From positions 62,001 to 126,000 of the forward strand of contig NZ_PJRJ01000002.1 of assembly GCF_003711395.1 (NCBI RefSeq): a DNA stretch of 64,000 bases, in the 5' to 3' direction. Positions within the stretch are counted from its first letter, which is position 1; the number at the start of each line of letters is the position of its first letter. The position numbers were made by a program, and so were the translations under genes. The notes under the pieces were generated by a model. That model had not been told where the DNA came from and did no database searches. It was given only the letters and a program-made list of their open reading frames with translations. Origin of the DNA: Acinetobacter sp. B51(2017). Lineage in GTDB: Bacteria > Pseudomonadota > Gammaproteobacteria > Pseudomonadales > Moraxellaceae. Positions 13,141 through 21,046 of the stretch are shown here, piece by piece.

Positions 13141-14523
13141 TTAGTATTTATAAGCTTCAGCTTTGAATGGACCTTCAACAGCAACACCTAAGTAGTCTGC
13201 TTGTTCTTGGGTTAATTGTGTTAATACACCGCCAAAACCAGCAACCATTGCCGCAGCAACTTCTTCGTCTAATTTCTTAGGAATCAATTCAACACGGATT
13301 TTTGCAGCTTTTTCTTCTTCTGGAAGATCAGCAAACTTCTCAGCAAATAAGTGCATTTGACCGAGTACTTGGTTGGCAAAAGAACCATCCATAATACGTG
13401 ACGGGTGACCTGTTGCATTACCAAGGTTTACCAAACGACCTTCAGATAAAAGGATTAAATAATCGTTTTCGTTTTCTGAACGATATACTTGGTGAACTTG
13501 AGGTTTCACTTCAACCCACTTGTAACCACGTAAGTAGTTCGTATCGATTTCAGTATCGAAGTGACCAATGTTACACACAACTGCACCCGCTTTTAATGAA
13601 TCCAGCATTGCAGCATCACAAACGTGGTAGTTACCTGTTGTGGTTACGATTAAGTCAGTGTTTTGCAGAAGATCAAGATTTACGTCTTCTTTTTTACCAG
13701 TTTGAACGCCATTTTTGTATGGAGAAACAACTTCATAACCATCCATACATGCTTGCATTGCACAGATTGGATCAACTTCTGTTACACGTACAATCATGCC
13801 TTCTTGACGAAGTGATTGCGCAGAACCTTTACCTACATCACCGTAACCAATCACAAGCGCACGACGGCCAGACAACAACATATCTGTACCACGTTTGATG
13901 GCATCATTTAACGAGTGGCGGCAACCGTATTTGTTGTCGTTTTTAGATTTAGTTACAGAATCGTTGACGTTGATTGCAGGCACTTTTAAAGTACCGTCAC
14001 GTAACATTTCGTACAGACGTTGCACACCTGTCGTGGTTTCTTCAGTTACACCGTGGATTTTTGCAATCACTTCTGGGTATTTTTCATGCACAAGTAGGGT
14101 TAAATCACCACCGTCATCTAAAATCATGTTGGCATCCCAAGGCGTGCCATTGACATTGATTTGTTGCTCTAAACACCACATGTATTCTTCTTCTGTTTCG
14201 CCTTTCCAAGCAAAAACAGGAATACCCGCAGCAGCGATTGCAGCAGCAGCGTGATCTTGCGTAGAGAAGATGTTACAAGATGTCCAACGAACTTCAGCGC
14301 CAAGCTCTACTAGAGTTTCAATTAAAACCGCAGTTTGGATTGTCATGTGGATACAACCCAAGATTTTAGCACCTGCAAGTGGCTTCGCTGCAGCATAACG
14401 CTTACGCAGACCCATAAGGGCTGGCATTTCAGCTTCTGCAAGTTTAATTTCTTTACGGCCGTAGTCCGCTAAAGTGATATCTGCTACTTTATAATCTGTA
14501 AATGAAGCATTAACCGCGTTCAT
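13141..14523 (-). CDS. ahcY: adenosylhomocysteinase
   Basis: Hydrolyses S-adenosylhomocysteine to homocysteine and adenosine, which removes the product inhibitor of methyltransferases. The 460-residue protein has the NAD-binding [15 protein letters not shown], the substrate segment [17 protein letters not shown], the [12 protein letters not shown] segment and the C-terminal KYY-like end EAYKY. The start at 14523 follows AAGGAG at ideal spacing; an open frame extends to 14709, but that part is the riboswitch and not protein. The SAH riboswitch upstream explains likely control. Confidence 0.97.
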   Translation of the reverse strand: MNAVNASFTDYKVADITLADYGRKEIKLAEAEMPALMGLRKRYAAAKPLAGAKILGCIHMTIQTAVLIETLVELGAEVRWTSCNIFSTQDHAAAAIAAAGIPVFAWKGETEEEYMWCLEQQINVNGTPWDANMILDDGGDLTLLVHEKYPEVIAKIHGVTEETTTGVQRLYEMLRDGTLKVPAINVNDSVTKSKNDNKYGCRHSLNDAIKRGTDMLLSGRRALVIGYGDVGKGSAQSLRQEGMIVRVTEVDPICAMQACMDGYEVVSPYKNGVQTGKKEDVNLDLLQNTDLIVTTTGNYHVCDAAMLDSLKAGAVVCNIGHFDTEIDTNYLRGYKWVEVKPQVHQVYRSENENDYLILLSEGRLVNLGNATGHPSRIMDGSFANQVLGQMHLFAEKFADLPEEEKAAKIRVELIPKKLDEEVAAAMVAGFGGVLTQLTQEQADYLGVAVEGPFKAEAYKY

Positions 14524-14565
14524 CACGATCTCCTTAATTAATAATAAAAATTGATCATTCAGTTC

Positions 14566-14668
14566 GCGGATGCCGTTGTTGGTCTGTCTAGAAAAAACAA
14601 ACCGATCGTCGAGCCTGGCCAGTCTTACATTTGGTGCCTGTAAGATCAGTCGCAGCATCCCTCGACTA
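14566..14668 (-). promoter_or_regulatory. S-adenosylhomocysteine (SAH) riboswitch
   Basis: On the minus strand the P1 arms GTCGAG (14666-14661) and CTCGAC (14613-14608) pair. The core GGGATGCTGCGAC and GGCCAGGCTCGAC matches the conserved SAH-riboswitch core, and GGATGC (within 14660-14649) can pair with GCATCC (within 14574-14568) as the pseudoknot, inside the characteristic AACGGCATCC. P2 is extended by the TCTTACA / TGTAAGA hairpin (14645-14623), and an optional third hairpin (GGTTTGT / ACAGACC) sits in the linker. The ahcY Shine-Dalgarno is about 33 nt further on. Known members switch ahcY on when SAH rises. Confidence 0.9.
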
Positions 14669-14855
14669 GGGCAGTATTGTACTTGGAAAACTGCCAAGGG
14701 GAAAGCCATGTGCTTCGGTTTTGGTTGAATATTTAAGCACTAAATGGGTTTTGTTTTATATCTTTAAGGTATTAAATCCATACTTAAATAGTGGCGCAGG
14801 CCGATCTTCACTTCGCTTATGCTAAGTGATCGAAAACAACAGGAACAAGATCATA

Positions 14856-16196
14856 ATGCGAAAAATTGTCCAGTATGCTGTGATGGGACTTACATTTGCC
14901 AGTAGCCCATTGGCTTTGGCGGATTGGGTGAAAGATGCCGCACAATCGGTAGAAGGCAAAACTATTCAGCTACGTCAGCATATTCATCAACACCCTGAAC
15001 TGGGCAATATGGAATTTGAAACCTCAAAATTAGTACAAAAAGAACTTAAATCTTATGGTATTGAGGTCAAGACTGGTTTTGCTAAAACAGGGGTGATTGG
15101 TATCTTAAAAGGCGCTAAACCCGGCCCTGTGATGGCCTTACGTGCCGATATGGACGCATTGCCTATGCAAGAAAAAACCAATTTAAGTTTTGCAAGTCAA
15201 GTTAAAGCGATATATCAAGGCAAAGAAAGCCATGTCATGCATGCCTGTGGGCATGATGCACATACTGCAATGTTGTTAGGTGCAGCCAAAGTATTGGCGG
15301 AAAATAAAGCCAATATCGCAGGCACAGTGGTGTTTGTGTTCCAACCTGCAGAAGAAGGCGGGGCTGATATTGATAACTTTAGTCAAGGTGATCAAATTGG
15401 TTCACGTAAAATGATTGCTGATGGTGCATTTAAGCAAGTGAAGCCAGAGGTGATTTTTGGCTTGCATGTGATTGCGGGTATTCCAAGCGGACATTTACAT
15501 TATAAGTCGGGGGCGATTTTAAATAGTGCTGATAATTTAAGAATTAGCGTCAATGGACAACAAGTACATGGTTCGATGCCATGGGCAGGGCGTGACCCAA
15601 TTGTTGCATCTGCGCAGATGATTAACAATTTGCAGAGTATTATTAGTCGTCGCACAGATTTAACCCAAGGCATGGGTGTGGTAAGTATTGGACATATTCA
15701 AGCGGGTACCGCAGGCAATATTATTCCTGAGCAAGTGTCGATGCTGGGTACGATTCGCTCCAATAATGAAAGTATTCGCGAGAATATTTTAAAAACGATC
15801 CCACAAGTGGTGGAACATACTGCGGCTGCACATGAGGTAAAGGCTCAGGTTGAGATTGCCGCCTATGCACCTGTGACCATGAATGATGCAACTTTAACAG
15901 AAGCCATGACAGCCACTTTAAAACAAGCAGCCAATGGCAATGTGAAAATTTTAGCCAATAATGCCAGTGCCAGTGAGGACTTTGCTTATTATGGCAAGCT
16001 GATGCCATCTTTATTTGTGTTTTTAGGGGCAACGCCTGCCCATCAAGATATGAAAAAAGCCGCGCCAAACCATAGCCCTTACTTTTTGGTGGATGATGCT
16101 ACTTTAAAAACGGGTGTAGAAAGCCATGTGCGGTTTATTTTAGATTATCCAAAAGTAGCAAGCCAAGTGCAAAGTGCTTGGAGAAATAAGATCTAG
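14856..16196 (+). CDS. secreted M20-family amidohydrolase (N-acyl amino acid / hippurate hydrolase type)
   Basis: A zinc-dependent hydrolase of peptidase family M20D, which cleaves N-acyl amino acids; the actual substrate cannot be read from sequence. Residues 1-22 are a signal peptide ending LALA before DW, so it should be exported. Metal ligands are seen in RQHIHQHPELG, HACGHDAHTAM, PAEEGG and GLHVIAG, and the C-terminal ASEDFAYY supplies another ligand. Length 446 fits the family. The ATG at 14856 starts the signal peptide; a GTG ten codons upstream is unlikely. A weak inverted repeat (14802-14832) covers the leader. It is divergent from ahcY and appears monocistronic. Confidence 0.85.
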   Translation: MRKIVQYAVMGLTFASSPLALADWVKDAAQSVEGKTIQLRQHIHQHPELGNMEFETSKLVQKELKSYGIEVKTGFAKTGVIGILKGAKPGPVMALRADMDALPMQEKTNLSFASQVKAIYQGKESHVMHACGHDAHTAMLLGAAKVLAENKANIAGTVVFVFQPAEEGGADIDNFSQGDQIGSRKMIADGAFKQVKPEVIFGLHVIAGIPSGHLHYKSGAILNSADNLRISVNGQQVHGSMPWAGRDPIVASAQMINNLQSIISRRTDLTQGMGVVSIGHIQAGTAGNIIPEQVSMLGTIRSNNESIRENILKTIPQVVEHTAAAHEVKAQVEIAAYAPVTMNDATLTEAMTATLKQAANGNVKILANNASASEDFAYYGKLMPSLFVFLGATPAHQDMKKAAPNHSPYFLVDDATLKTGVESHVRFILDYPKVASQVQSAWRNKI

Positions 16197-16255
16197 TTTT
16201 TAATTACTTAGGTTTAAGTTATTCTATGCGTAGGGTAACTTAACTATTTTATATA

Positions 16256-16729
16256 ATGAAAAAACTAATTATTAGCTTGGCTGGTGCTGAGAATACAGGA
16301 AAGACACAAACTTTAACTTTATTGATTGAGATGTTGGTCAAGGATGCTTTTGCACAGCCTGATACTTTGGTCAAATGTTTAAAGATGGAAAATGCAGATA
16401 TGCGTTTGATTGTAGCAATAGGTGATATCAAAGTTGCTGTGGATACCAAGGGTGATCCCGATACCAAATTATTCGAGCGCATAAGTGAATTAGATAGCTG
16501 TGATTACATTATTTGTGCGTGTCGTACACGGGGTGAAACATATGATGCAATTCAAGACTTTGCTCAAAAAACAAAACGCAAGCGTATTAAGCTACATACT
16601 TATGAAGTTGAACCTTCATTGAATCGAACTAATACAGCTGCGAGTCAAATTTTGAATGAACTGAAAGCGCAACATATCTATCAATATTTGATGAATAAAG
16701 TGCATGAGCAACAAAAAGCCCTCAATTGA
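16256..16729 (+). CDS. P-loop NTPase-like protein of unknown function
   Basis: Not recognised beyond its fold signature. The 157-residue protein opens with a beta strand and Walker A (SLAGAENTGKTQTLTLLIE), so it should bind nucleotide. A hydrophobic strand CDYIICACRTRGET around residue 80-95 is at the place of a Walker B/sensor element but lacks a clear DE pair. There is no signal peptide or membrane segment. No good Shine-Dalgarno precedes the ATG; TATAAT overlaps the start, so the promoter and start are uncertain. Its stop lies inside a strong terminator hairpin. It might be a small kinase-like or partition-like ATPase, but I do not assign a role. Confidence 0.65.
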   Translation: MKKLIISLAGAENTGKTQTLTLLIEMLVKDAFAQPDTLVKCLKMENADMRLIVAIGDIKVAVDTKGDPDTKLFERISELDSCDYIICACRTRGETYDAIQDFAQKTKRKRIKLHTYEVEPSLNRTNTAASQILNELKAQHIYQYLMNKVHEQQKALN

Positions 16730-16741
16730 GGGCTTTATTTT
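16714..16741. terminator. bidirectional terminator overlapping the P-loop gene stop
   Basis: A 9-bp stem (AAAGCCCTC / GAGGGCTTT, loop AATT) has T-runs on both sides. It ends the plus-strand P-loop gene and meets the stop of the minus-strand Sel1 gene. Confidence 0.85.
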
Positions 16742-17265
16742 TATGCATCTTTGGCTTCTAAAGCATCGGCTTTTTGCGTCCAAAAGTCGGCTTTTTCTTC
16801 ATCGGCATCTACACCTAAAGCATTGGCATAAATAAAGGCTAAATCACGCATGGCTTGTAATTCACCTAAGTTGGCAGCTTGTTCAACCAATTCCACAGAT
16901 TTAACTACATCTTTTTCAACCACATCGCCACGGCGGTAAAAGCCTGCCAACTCTAAAATCGCGGCAGCGTGCTTGCGTTCTGCAGCTTGTTTTAACCAAT
17001 TATGGGCATGTTCAAAATAAGTTTTCGCTTCTTCAGGATCTTCTTCCGCGACTTCTTTGGCATACACGGTATAACCTTCGCCTAGCCAATACATCGATTC
17101 AACATGACCTAAAGAGGCAGCTTTTAGCGCCCATTCTTCAGCACGTTCGATATCTTCATCGTGTTCGCTGCTCATATACAGTTGAGCTAAATCAAATTGC
17201 GCTTCTAAATTACCAGCAGTCGCACGGTTTAATAGCGCTTTAGGCACAGAAATTGGAGTAGTCAT
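16741..17265 (-). CDS. Sel1/TPR-like repeat protein
   Basis: A 174-residue protein built of about four Sel1-like helical repeats (for example NLEAQFDLAQLYMSSEHDED, WALKAASLGHVESMYWLGEG, KDVVKSVELVEQAANLGELQ). Such repeats mediate protein contacts. There is no signal peptide, so it is probably cytoplasmic, and the composition is strongly acidic. It stands alone between terminators, and neither partner nor role can be inferred from the context. Confidence 0.8.
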   Translation of the reverse strand: MTTPISVPKALLNRATAGNLEAQFDLAQLYMSSEHDEDIERAEEWALKAASLGHVESMYWLGEGYTVYAKEVAEEDPEEAKTYFEHAHNWLKQAAERKHAAAILELAGFYRRGDVVEKDVVKSVELVEQAANLGELQAMRDLAFIYANALGVDADEEKADFWTQKADALEAKDA

Positions 17266-17370
17266 GGGAAGATCTCAATAAAAAACCTACTAAGCCTAAG
17301 CTGCTTTATAAAAAAAGCAATCATCGTGAGATAAATTTTTACCAATGCGCTGCAAATGAGAATCTAGACC

Positions 17371-17398
17371 ATAAAAAAGCCCGCACGAGGCGAGCTTT
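17371..17398 (-). terminator. rho-independent terminator of the PepSY operon
   Basis: On the minus strand AAGCTCGC pairs with GCGGGCTT (one T-G pair) and a T-run follows, just past the DUF3325 stop. Confidence 0.75.
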
Positions 17399-17414
17399 GT
17401 TATAGGCAAAGCCA

Positions 17415-17756
17415 TTAAAGCAAATGGATGACCAGTGCTAAGCCACTTAAGATCATCGAAACCATAGCCAATAATTTTACTTTATGGGCAAAATAGCTCA
17501 GGGTTAAGCCGACCATGAGCGCTGAGAAACTGAGTACCCCAATCCAATAGCTGATCATGTTGCTGATACTATCGCCGTGGATGATACAAGCCACTAAGCC
17601 GGCAATCAGTAGTAACCAACCCACGATACTCGCAAGTTTGGTTTGCTTGGCATTCAGTTCTTTGCCAAAGATCTGTTTTTGATGCTTGGACATCGAAGTG
17701 GCTAAGCCAATAAAACCTAAGTTACATAGCGCCCAAATGAAAATAAACCAACTCAT
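17415..17756 (-). CDS. DUF3325-like small membrane protein
   Basis: A 113-residue protein with four hydrophobic spans (about 1-20, 42-62, 68-88, 92-113), so a compact inner-membrane protein. Size, topology and position after a PepSY protein match DUF3325, a family found in iron-responsive clusters of proteobacteria. Its ATG overlaps the stop of the PepSY gene (ATGA), giving translational coupling. The biochemical role is unknown; membership is from recollection of the family and gene order. Confidence 0.7.
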   Translation of the reverse strand: MSWFIFIWALCNLGFIGLATSMSKHQKQIFGKELNAKQTKLASIVGWLLLIAGLVACIIHGDSISNMISYWIGVLSFSALMVGLTLSYFAHKVKLLAMVSMILSGLALVIHLL

Positions 17757-19441
17757 TCGTTATTCTCCTGTGGTGCTTTGCCTGCTTTGGCTTTTTTTGC
17801 TGCTGGATTTTGGTGATTTTTAACTTTAATTAAGCTAAATCCAAACACGACTGCCAACACCCACATGGCTAAATCAAAAGATGCAATCACCCATTGACCA
17901 TGGGCAATACTGCTCCAAAGTGGCGCACCCCCAGTGATAAAGTTGAGTACGGGTAATAATGCAAATAGAGCAGTGGCAAGGGTCAGCATTTCTAACCATG
18001 CTTGGCGGTGTTTACGAATTAAGGCATAGACAAATACCAAGCCCCAAGCAATAAAGAAGGCACGAATCTCCAAGGCACTGCGTTTTTCTAAACCGGCATC
18101 AATCAAACGGTTGGCATAAAAATACACTGCACAGGCAATTGGTAAACCAATAATCGCTGTTACGTTTAATACTTCTACTGTACGGTAGCCAAAAGATTTA
18201 TAACCTTGTTTTTCTTGTTGCGGGGCACGTTTAACACACCACAATAACAAGCCAGTTGCCACCATGAGTGTGCCTAAAATACCGGATAAGAATAAAATCC
18301 AACGTAAAGATAAATCTACACCGCGTGCTTCATGCAAAGTGGTGGTGACATTATAAATTGCTGCAGGAATGGTTGGATTTTTTAGTTTTGAACCATCATC
18401 TGGATTTTCAAGGCCTGTGACCCCGTTATAACTTAAAGTTTGGTAAATATTGCGATGGGCAACACTTTCACCATGTAAAGCACGTAGTTCAATTTCGGCT
18501 TTGGTCGTGTTAGGTGCCACGATGGTAATGGTACCGACACGATTGTTTGGCCATTGTTGCTGTGCATCAGCAATAATTGGGGCAAGATCAGTCAGTGGTG
18601 CAGGTTTTGGTTCGGCCTTAGGACGACGTTCGCCGCGACCTTCACCACGTACTTGCTGACCTTCAGCACGTTCAGCTTCAGGACGCACTTGTTCAGGTGT
18701 TTCAATTAATGCTTTACGTTGTTCTTGTAAAAATGCACCGCGGTTGTCATAAATTCGCTCGATCCCCCATGGCATCAGGGTAAATAACAGCAGCAATAGA
18801 CCACTAAATGTAATCATGAGATGGAATGGGAGGGCAAATACCGCAGTGGCATTATGCGCATCTAACCATGAGCGCTGACCTTTACCTGGACGGAAGGTAA
18901 AGAAATCTGTAAAGATTTTTTTATGGGTGATAATACCGCTGATGATAGCAACAAACATCAACATAGTGGCGATGCCCACAATCCAACGTGCCCAACTGCG
19001 TTCTAAACCATACAGTTCAAAGTGAAAACGATAGAGGAAACTTCCGCCACGGGTTTCACGCGCTTCTAACACTTCACCCGTTGCACTATCTAAAGTAATC
19101 CGTTGACCACCACGACGCGCGCGCGGGTCTTCATTCGCACCACGAATACTTAAAACCGTAGTATTTTGCCGTGATGTTGGTAGTTGAATCGACCAACTAC
19201 CCGCATCTGGATGGTTTTTTTGTAAATAATTTAAGGCAACTTGAGTTTGTTGAATTTGTGATTGACTCGGAACTGACTGATGCAGCTCAGGTTTCATCCA
19301 AACGCTAATTTCATTTTGGAAGAAACTTAATGTACCTGTCACAAAAATCGCATACAGCAGCCAACCTAAAATAAGGCTGGCCCATGTATGCAACCAAGAC
19401 ATTGACTGACGTGGGCCTTCTGCTTTTCCATCTACACGCAT
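17753..19441 (-). CDS. PepSY-associated transmembrane protein (PiuB-like)
   Basis: A 562-residue inner-membrane protein of the PepSY/PiuB type, linked to siderophore iron uptake and possibly ferric reduction. The first membrane span (WASLILGWLLYAIFVTG) is followed by a periplasmic PepSY-like part ending ITLDSATGEVLE; further spans follow near residues 150, 200, 385, 430 and 465-535. HTWASL, HFELYG, HNATAVFALPFHL and TTLHEAR offer histidines of the kind that could bind haem. A charged low-complexity insert (about residues 255-285, rich in E, R and P) sits in the periplasmic loop. It is one base after DUF3649 and overlaps DUF3325. Confidence 0.82.
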   Translation of the reverse strand: MRVDGKAEGPRQSMSWLHTWASLILGWLLYAIFVTGTLSFFQNEISVWMKPELHQSVPSQSQIQQTQVALNYLQKNHPDAGSWSIQLPTSRQNTTVLSIRGANEDPRARRGGQRITLDSATGEVLEARETRGGSFLYRFHFELYGLERSWARWIVGIATMLMFVAIISGIITHKKIFTDFFTFRPGKGQRSWLDAHNATAVFALPFHLMITFSGLLLLLFTLMPWGIERIYDNRGAFLQEQRKALIETPEQVRPEAERAEGQQVRGEGRGERRPKAEPKPAPLTDLAPIIADAQQQWPNNRVGTITIVAPNTTKAEIELRALHGESVAHRNIYQTLSYNGVTGLENPDDGSKLKNPTIPAAIYNVTTTLHEARGVDLSLRWILFLSGILGTLMVATGLLLWCVKRAPQQEKQGYKSFGYRTVEVLNVTAIIGLPIACAVYFYANRLIDAGLEKRSALEIRAFFIAWGLVFVYALIRKHRQAWLEMLTLATALFALLPVLNFITGGAPLWSSIAHGQWVIASFDLAMWVLAVVFGFSLIKVKNHQNPAAKKAKAGKAPQENNE

Positions 19442-19442
19442 T

Positions 19443-19796
19443 TTAGTTCCCTAAAAATTGAACAATAAGCCATAGCACAAGGCTAGGAATAACAATGCCA
19501 AGACTGGCTTTTACGGTTTTTTGCACCATAAACACCCAAATAAAGGCAGCACAGTACACACAAAAGGCAATTAGGGTCGCACTCATGGCTGCGCTTGCAG
19601 GATTGGCCACAAATAATTCCGCGATACAAATGGCACTTAAAGCAGAGAGTATATAGCCGCCCACTAAAGCCAATACAAAGCGATAGAAAATCATGAAACG
19701 GTAACTAAAAGGAGTAGCAGGCTTTACTTTTTTGGGGCGCTTGACGCGTGGATCATGGATTGGCTCGAAGCGATCCACATGAAGAGGGGTGTTCAT
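19443..19796 (-). CDS. DUF3649-like membrane protein
   Basis: A 117-residue protein with a basic, soluble N-terminus (about 30 residues) and three hydrophobic spans (FYRFVLALVGGYILSALSAI, the AMSATLIAFCVYCAAFIWVF region, and the LGIVIPSLVLWLIV end). Size and place ahead of a PepSY gene match DUF3649, a companion in iron-regulated operons. First gene of a three-gene unit with spacing of +1 and -4 bp. A Fur-box-like sequence lies just upstream. The molecular function is not known. Confidence 0.72.
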   Translation of the reverse strand: MNTPLHVDRFEPIHDPRVKRPKKVKPATPFSYRFMIFYRFVLALVGGYILSALSAICIAELFVANPASAAMSATLIAFCVYCAAFIWVFMVQKTVKASLGIVIPSLVLWLIVQFLGN

Positions 19797-19831
19797 GTTG
19801 TATTAAAGTGAATAGTGAAAATTTACGAAAT

Positions 19832-19850
19832 GATAACAATTATTATTTAT
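19832..19850 (-). promoter_or_regulatory. candidate Fur box for the DUF3649-PepSY-DUF3325 operon
   Basis: GATAACAATTATTATTTAT matches 12 of 19 positions of the standard Fur box and sits 36-54 bp upstream of the operon's first ATG. The surroundings are A+T rich, so chance similarity is possible, but the function of the operon supports it. Confidence 0.5.
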
Positions 19851-19925
19851 ATTTAAAATCTCTTTTGTCTGCTAAAGTGAAAAAATTATGCGATTTCGTT
19901 GTATCTTGGCAGGCTTGATCTAACA

Positions 19926-19941
19926 CGGCATGTATTTTGCA
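19926..19941 (+). promoter_or_regulatory. candidate sigma-54 promoter of rutD
   Basis: CGGCATGTATTTTGCA agrees with the -24/-12 consensus (GG and GC exactly 10 bases apart) with two mismatches. Transcription would begin near 19952, leaving a short leader before rutD. The matching element in front of rutA strengthens the call. Confidence 0.6.
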
Positions 19942-19975
19942 AAGTGTTGCTTGAATTTTGGCAACGAGAATGTAT

Positions 19976-20773
19976 ATGCAGACACAACTTTATCCTTGTC
20001 ATCGTACACAGGCAGATTACATGCTATTGTCTTCTGGACTCGGTGGGCATGGCACATTTTGGCAACCGCAAATTGCGGTTTTACAGCAATATTTTCATGT
20101 TTTGGTCTATGATCAAGTCGGTTGTCATCAAAACAGTGGCATGCTTAAAGATGGTTATAGCATGACTGATATGGCGCAAGAGCTACTTGATTTAATCCAA
20201 CAAGAAAAGATTCAGCGGCTACATTTTATGGGGCATGCCTTAGGGGCGTTAATTGGGATTGAACTGGCGCGTTTAGTGCAAAGTTTAAAGATTGAAATCT
20301 TAACGTTAACCGCGATTAATGCTTGGAATCAGCCTGACCCACATACGCTGAAGTGTTTCCAAGCCAGAACGCGATTGCTGCAATATGCAGGTAGTGCGGC
20401 TTATGTAGAAGCACAAGCTTTGTTTTTATATCCACCGGCATGGATTTCTGCGCATCATCAAACGATTGCCAAACAAGAACAAAAGCAGTTACAAGATTTC
20501 CCACCGCCTGCCAATGTTTTGGCACGAATTCGGGCTTTAAGTGTGTTTCAAGTCAATGCCGAGCATCGTGCTGCATTGGCTAAAACTCGCTTGCATTTTA
20601 TTGCCAATCGCGATGATTTTTTAGTGCCGTATCAGAAAAGTGAAGATTTAAAAAAAATTTTGGGTCATGGTAAATTAAGTATTTTTAATCATGGTGCACA
20701 TGCCTGCACGGTCACTGAAACGGAACAAATCAATCAAGCTATTTTAAACTTTTTACAACCCAGCTTTGCTTGA
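19976..20773 (+). CDS. rutD: RutD, putative aminoacrylate hydrolase / alpha-beta hydrolase
   Basis: Part of uracil degradation by the Rut route; RutD is proposed to speed removal of aminoacrylate. The 265 residues match E. coli RutD throughout: SSGLGGHGTFWQPQ, VLVYDQVGCHQN, FMGHALGALIG, EAQALFLYPPAW and GAHACTVTE. At the nucleophile elbow the sequence is GHALG, with alanine where most hydrolases have serine, which I recall as a feature of RutD too. ATG 19976 is chosen because GAGA lies 6 bases upstream; ATG 19970 is equally possible. It has its own promoter and terminator, which is unusual because rutD is normally inside rutABCDEFG. Confidence 0.85.
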   Translation: MQTQLYPCHRTQADYMLLSSGLGGHGTFWQPQIAVLQQYFHVLVYDQVGCHQNSGMLKDGYSMTDMAQELLDLIQQEKIQRLHFMGHALGALIGIELARLVQSLKIEILTLTAINAWNQPDPHTLKCFQARTRLLQYAGSAAYVEAQALFLYPPAWISAHHQTIAKQEQKQLQDFPPPANVLARIRALSVFQVNAEHRAALAKTRLHFIANRDDFLVPYQKSEDLKKILGHGKLSIFNHGAHACTVTETEQINQAILNFLQPSFA

Positions 20774-20787
20774 TGGAATTTTTGATT

Positions 20788-20812
20788 AACCGCCCTTGAT
20801 GGGCGGTTTTTT
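20788..20812 (+). terminator. rho-independent terminator of rutD
   Basis: A perfect AACCGCCC / GGGCGGTT stem with loop TTGAT is followed by TTTTTT. It separates rutD from rutA. Confidence 0.9.
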
Positions 20813-20925
20813 ATGGCGCATTTTTTACCAAAAGTTTAAAAAACGCACTATTTTAAACATTCACTTCATAAAAAATTTTTAAGTTAAAAAAGCGTTTTTT
20901 ACTTAATAGTCAAAAAAATACATTC

Positions 20926-20938
20926 TAATTGATTGATT
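20926..20938 (-). promoter_or_regulatory. candidate IHF site upstream of the rutA promoter
   Basis: Read on the minus strand, AATCAATCAATTA fits the consensus WATCAANNNNTTR exactly and lies about 20 bp upstream of the -24 element, where IHF often bends DNA at sigma-54 promoters. The sequence is A+T rich, so confidence is low. I found no clear NtrC palindrome. Confidence 0.3.
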
Positions 20939-20957
20939 TAAATGTACTAAATATATG

Positions 20958-20974
20958 TTGGCACAGCCTTTGCT
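20958..20974 (+). promoter_or_regulatory. sigma-54 promoter of rutABCFG
   Basis: TTGGCACAGCCTTTGCT is a near-perfect -24/-12 element (TGGCAC, 5 bases, TTGCT). Predicted start near 20985, about 60 nt before the rutA ATG. In E. coli the rut operon is under NtrC and sigma-54, so nitrogen control here is a reasonable inference. Confidence 0.82.
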
Positions 20975-21046
20975 AAATCTATGATGAACAATAAAACTGC
21001 ATCTGCAGACAAAAAAGTAAAAGCAAAATAAACAGTGAGGTGTGTG

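Noticed and set aside
14524..14709. In-frame N-terminal extension of ahcY by 62 codons
   Set aside because: The region is the SAH riboswitch plus the leader; the family N-terminus and the AAGGAG place the start at 14523.
14802..14832. Inverted repeat CGATC..CACTT / AAGTGATCG before the amidohydrolase
   Set aside because: Arms need a three-base bulge, so it is weaker than the other palindromes; kept only as a note in that gene's entry.
20774..20957. Search for an NtrC enhancer site upstream of rutA
   Set aside because: No convincing GCAC/GTGC palindrome found, so no enhancer feature is claimed; it may lie further upstream or differ in Acinetobacter.
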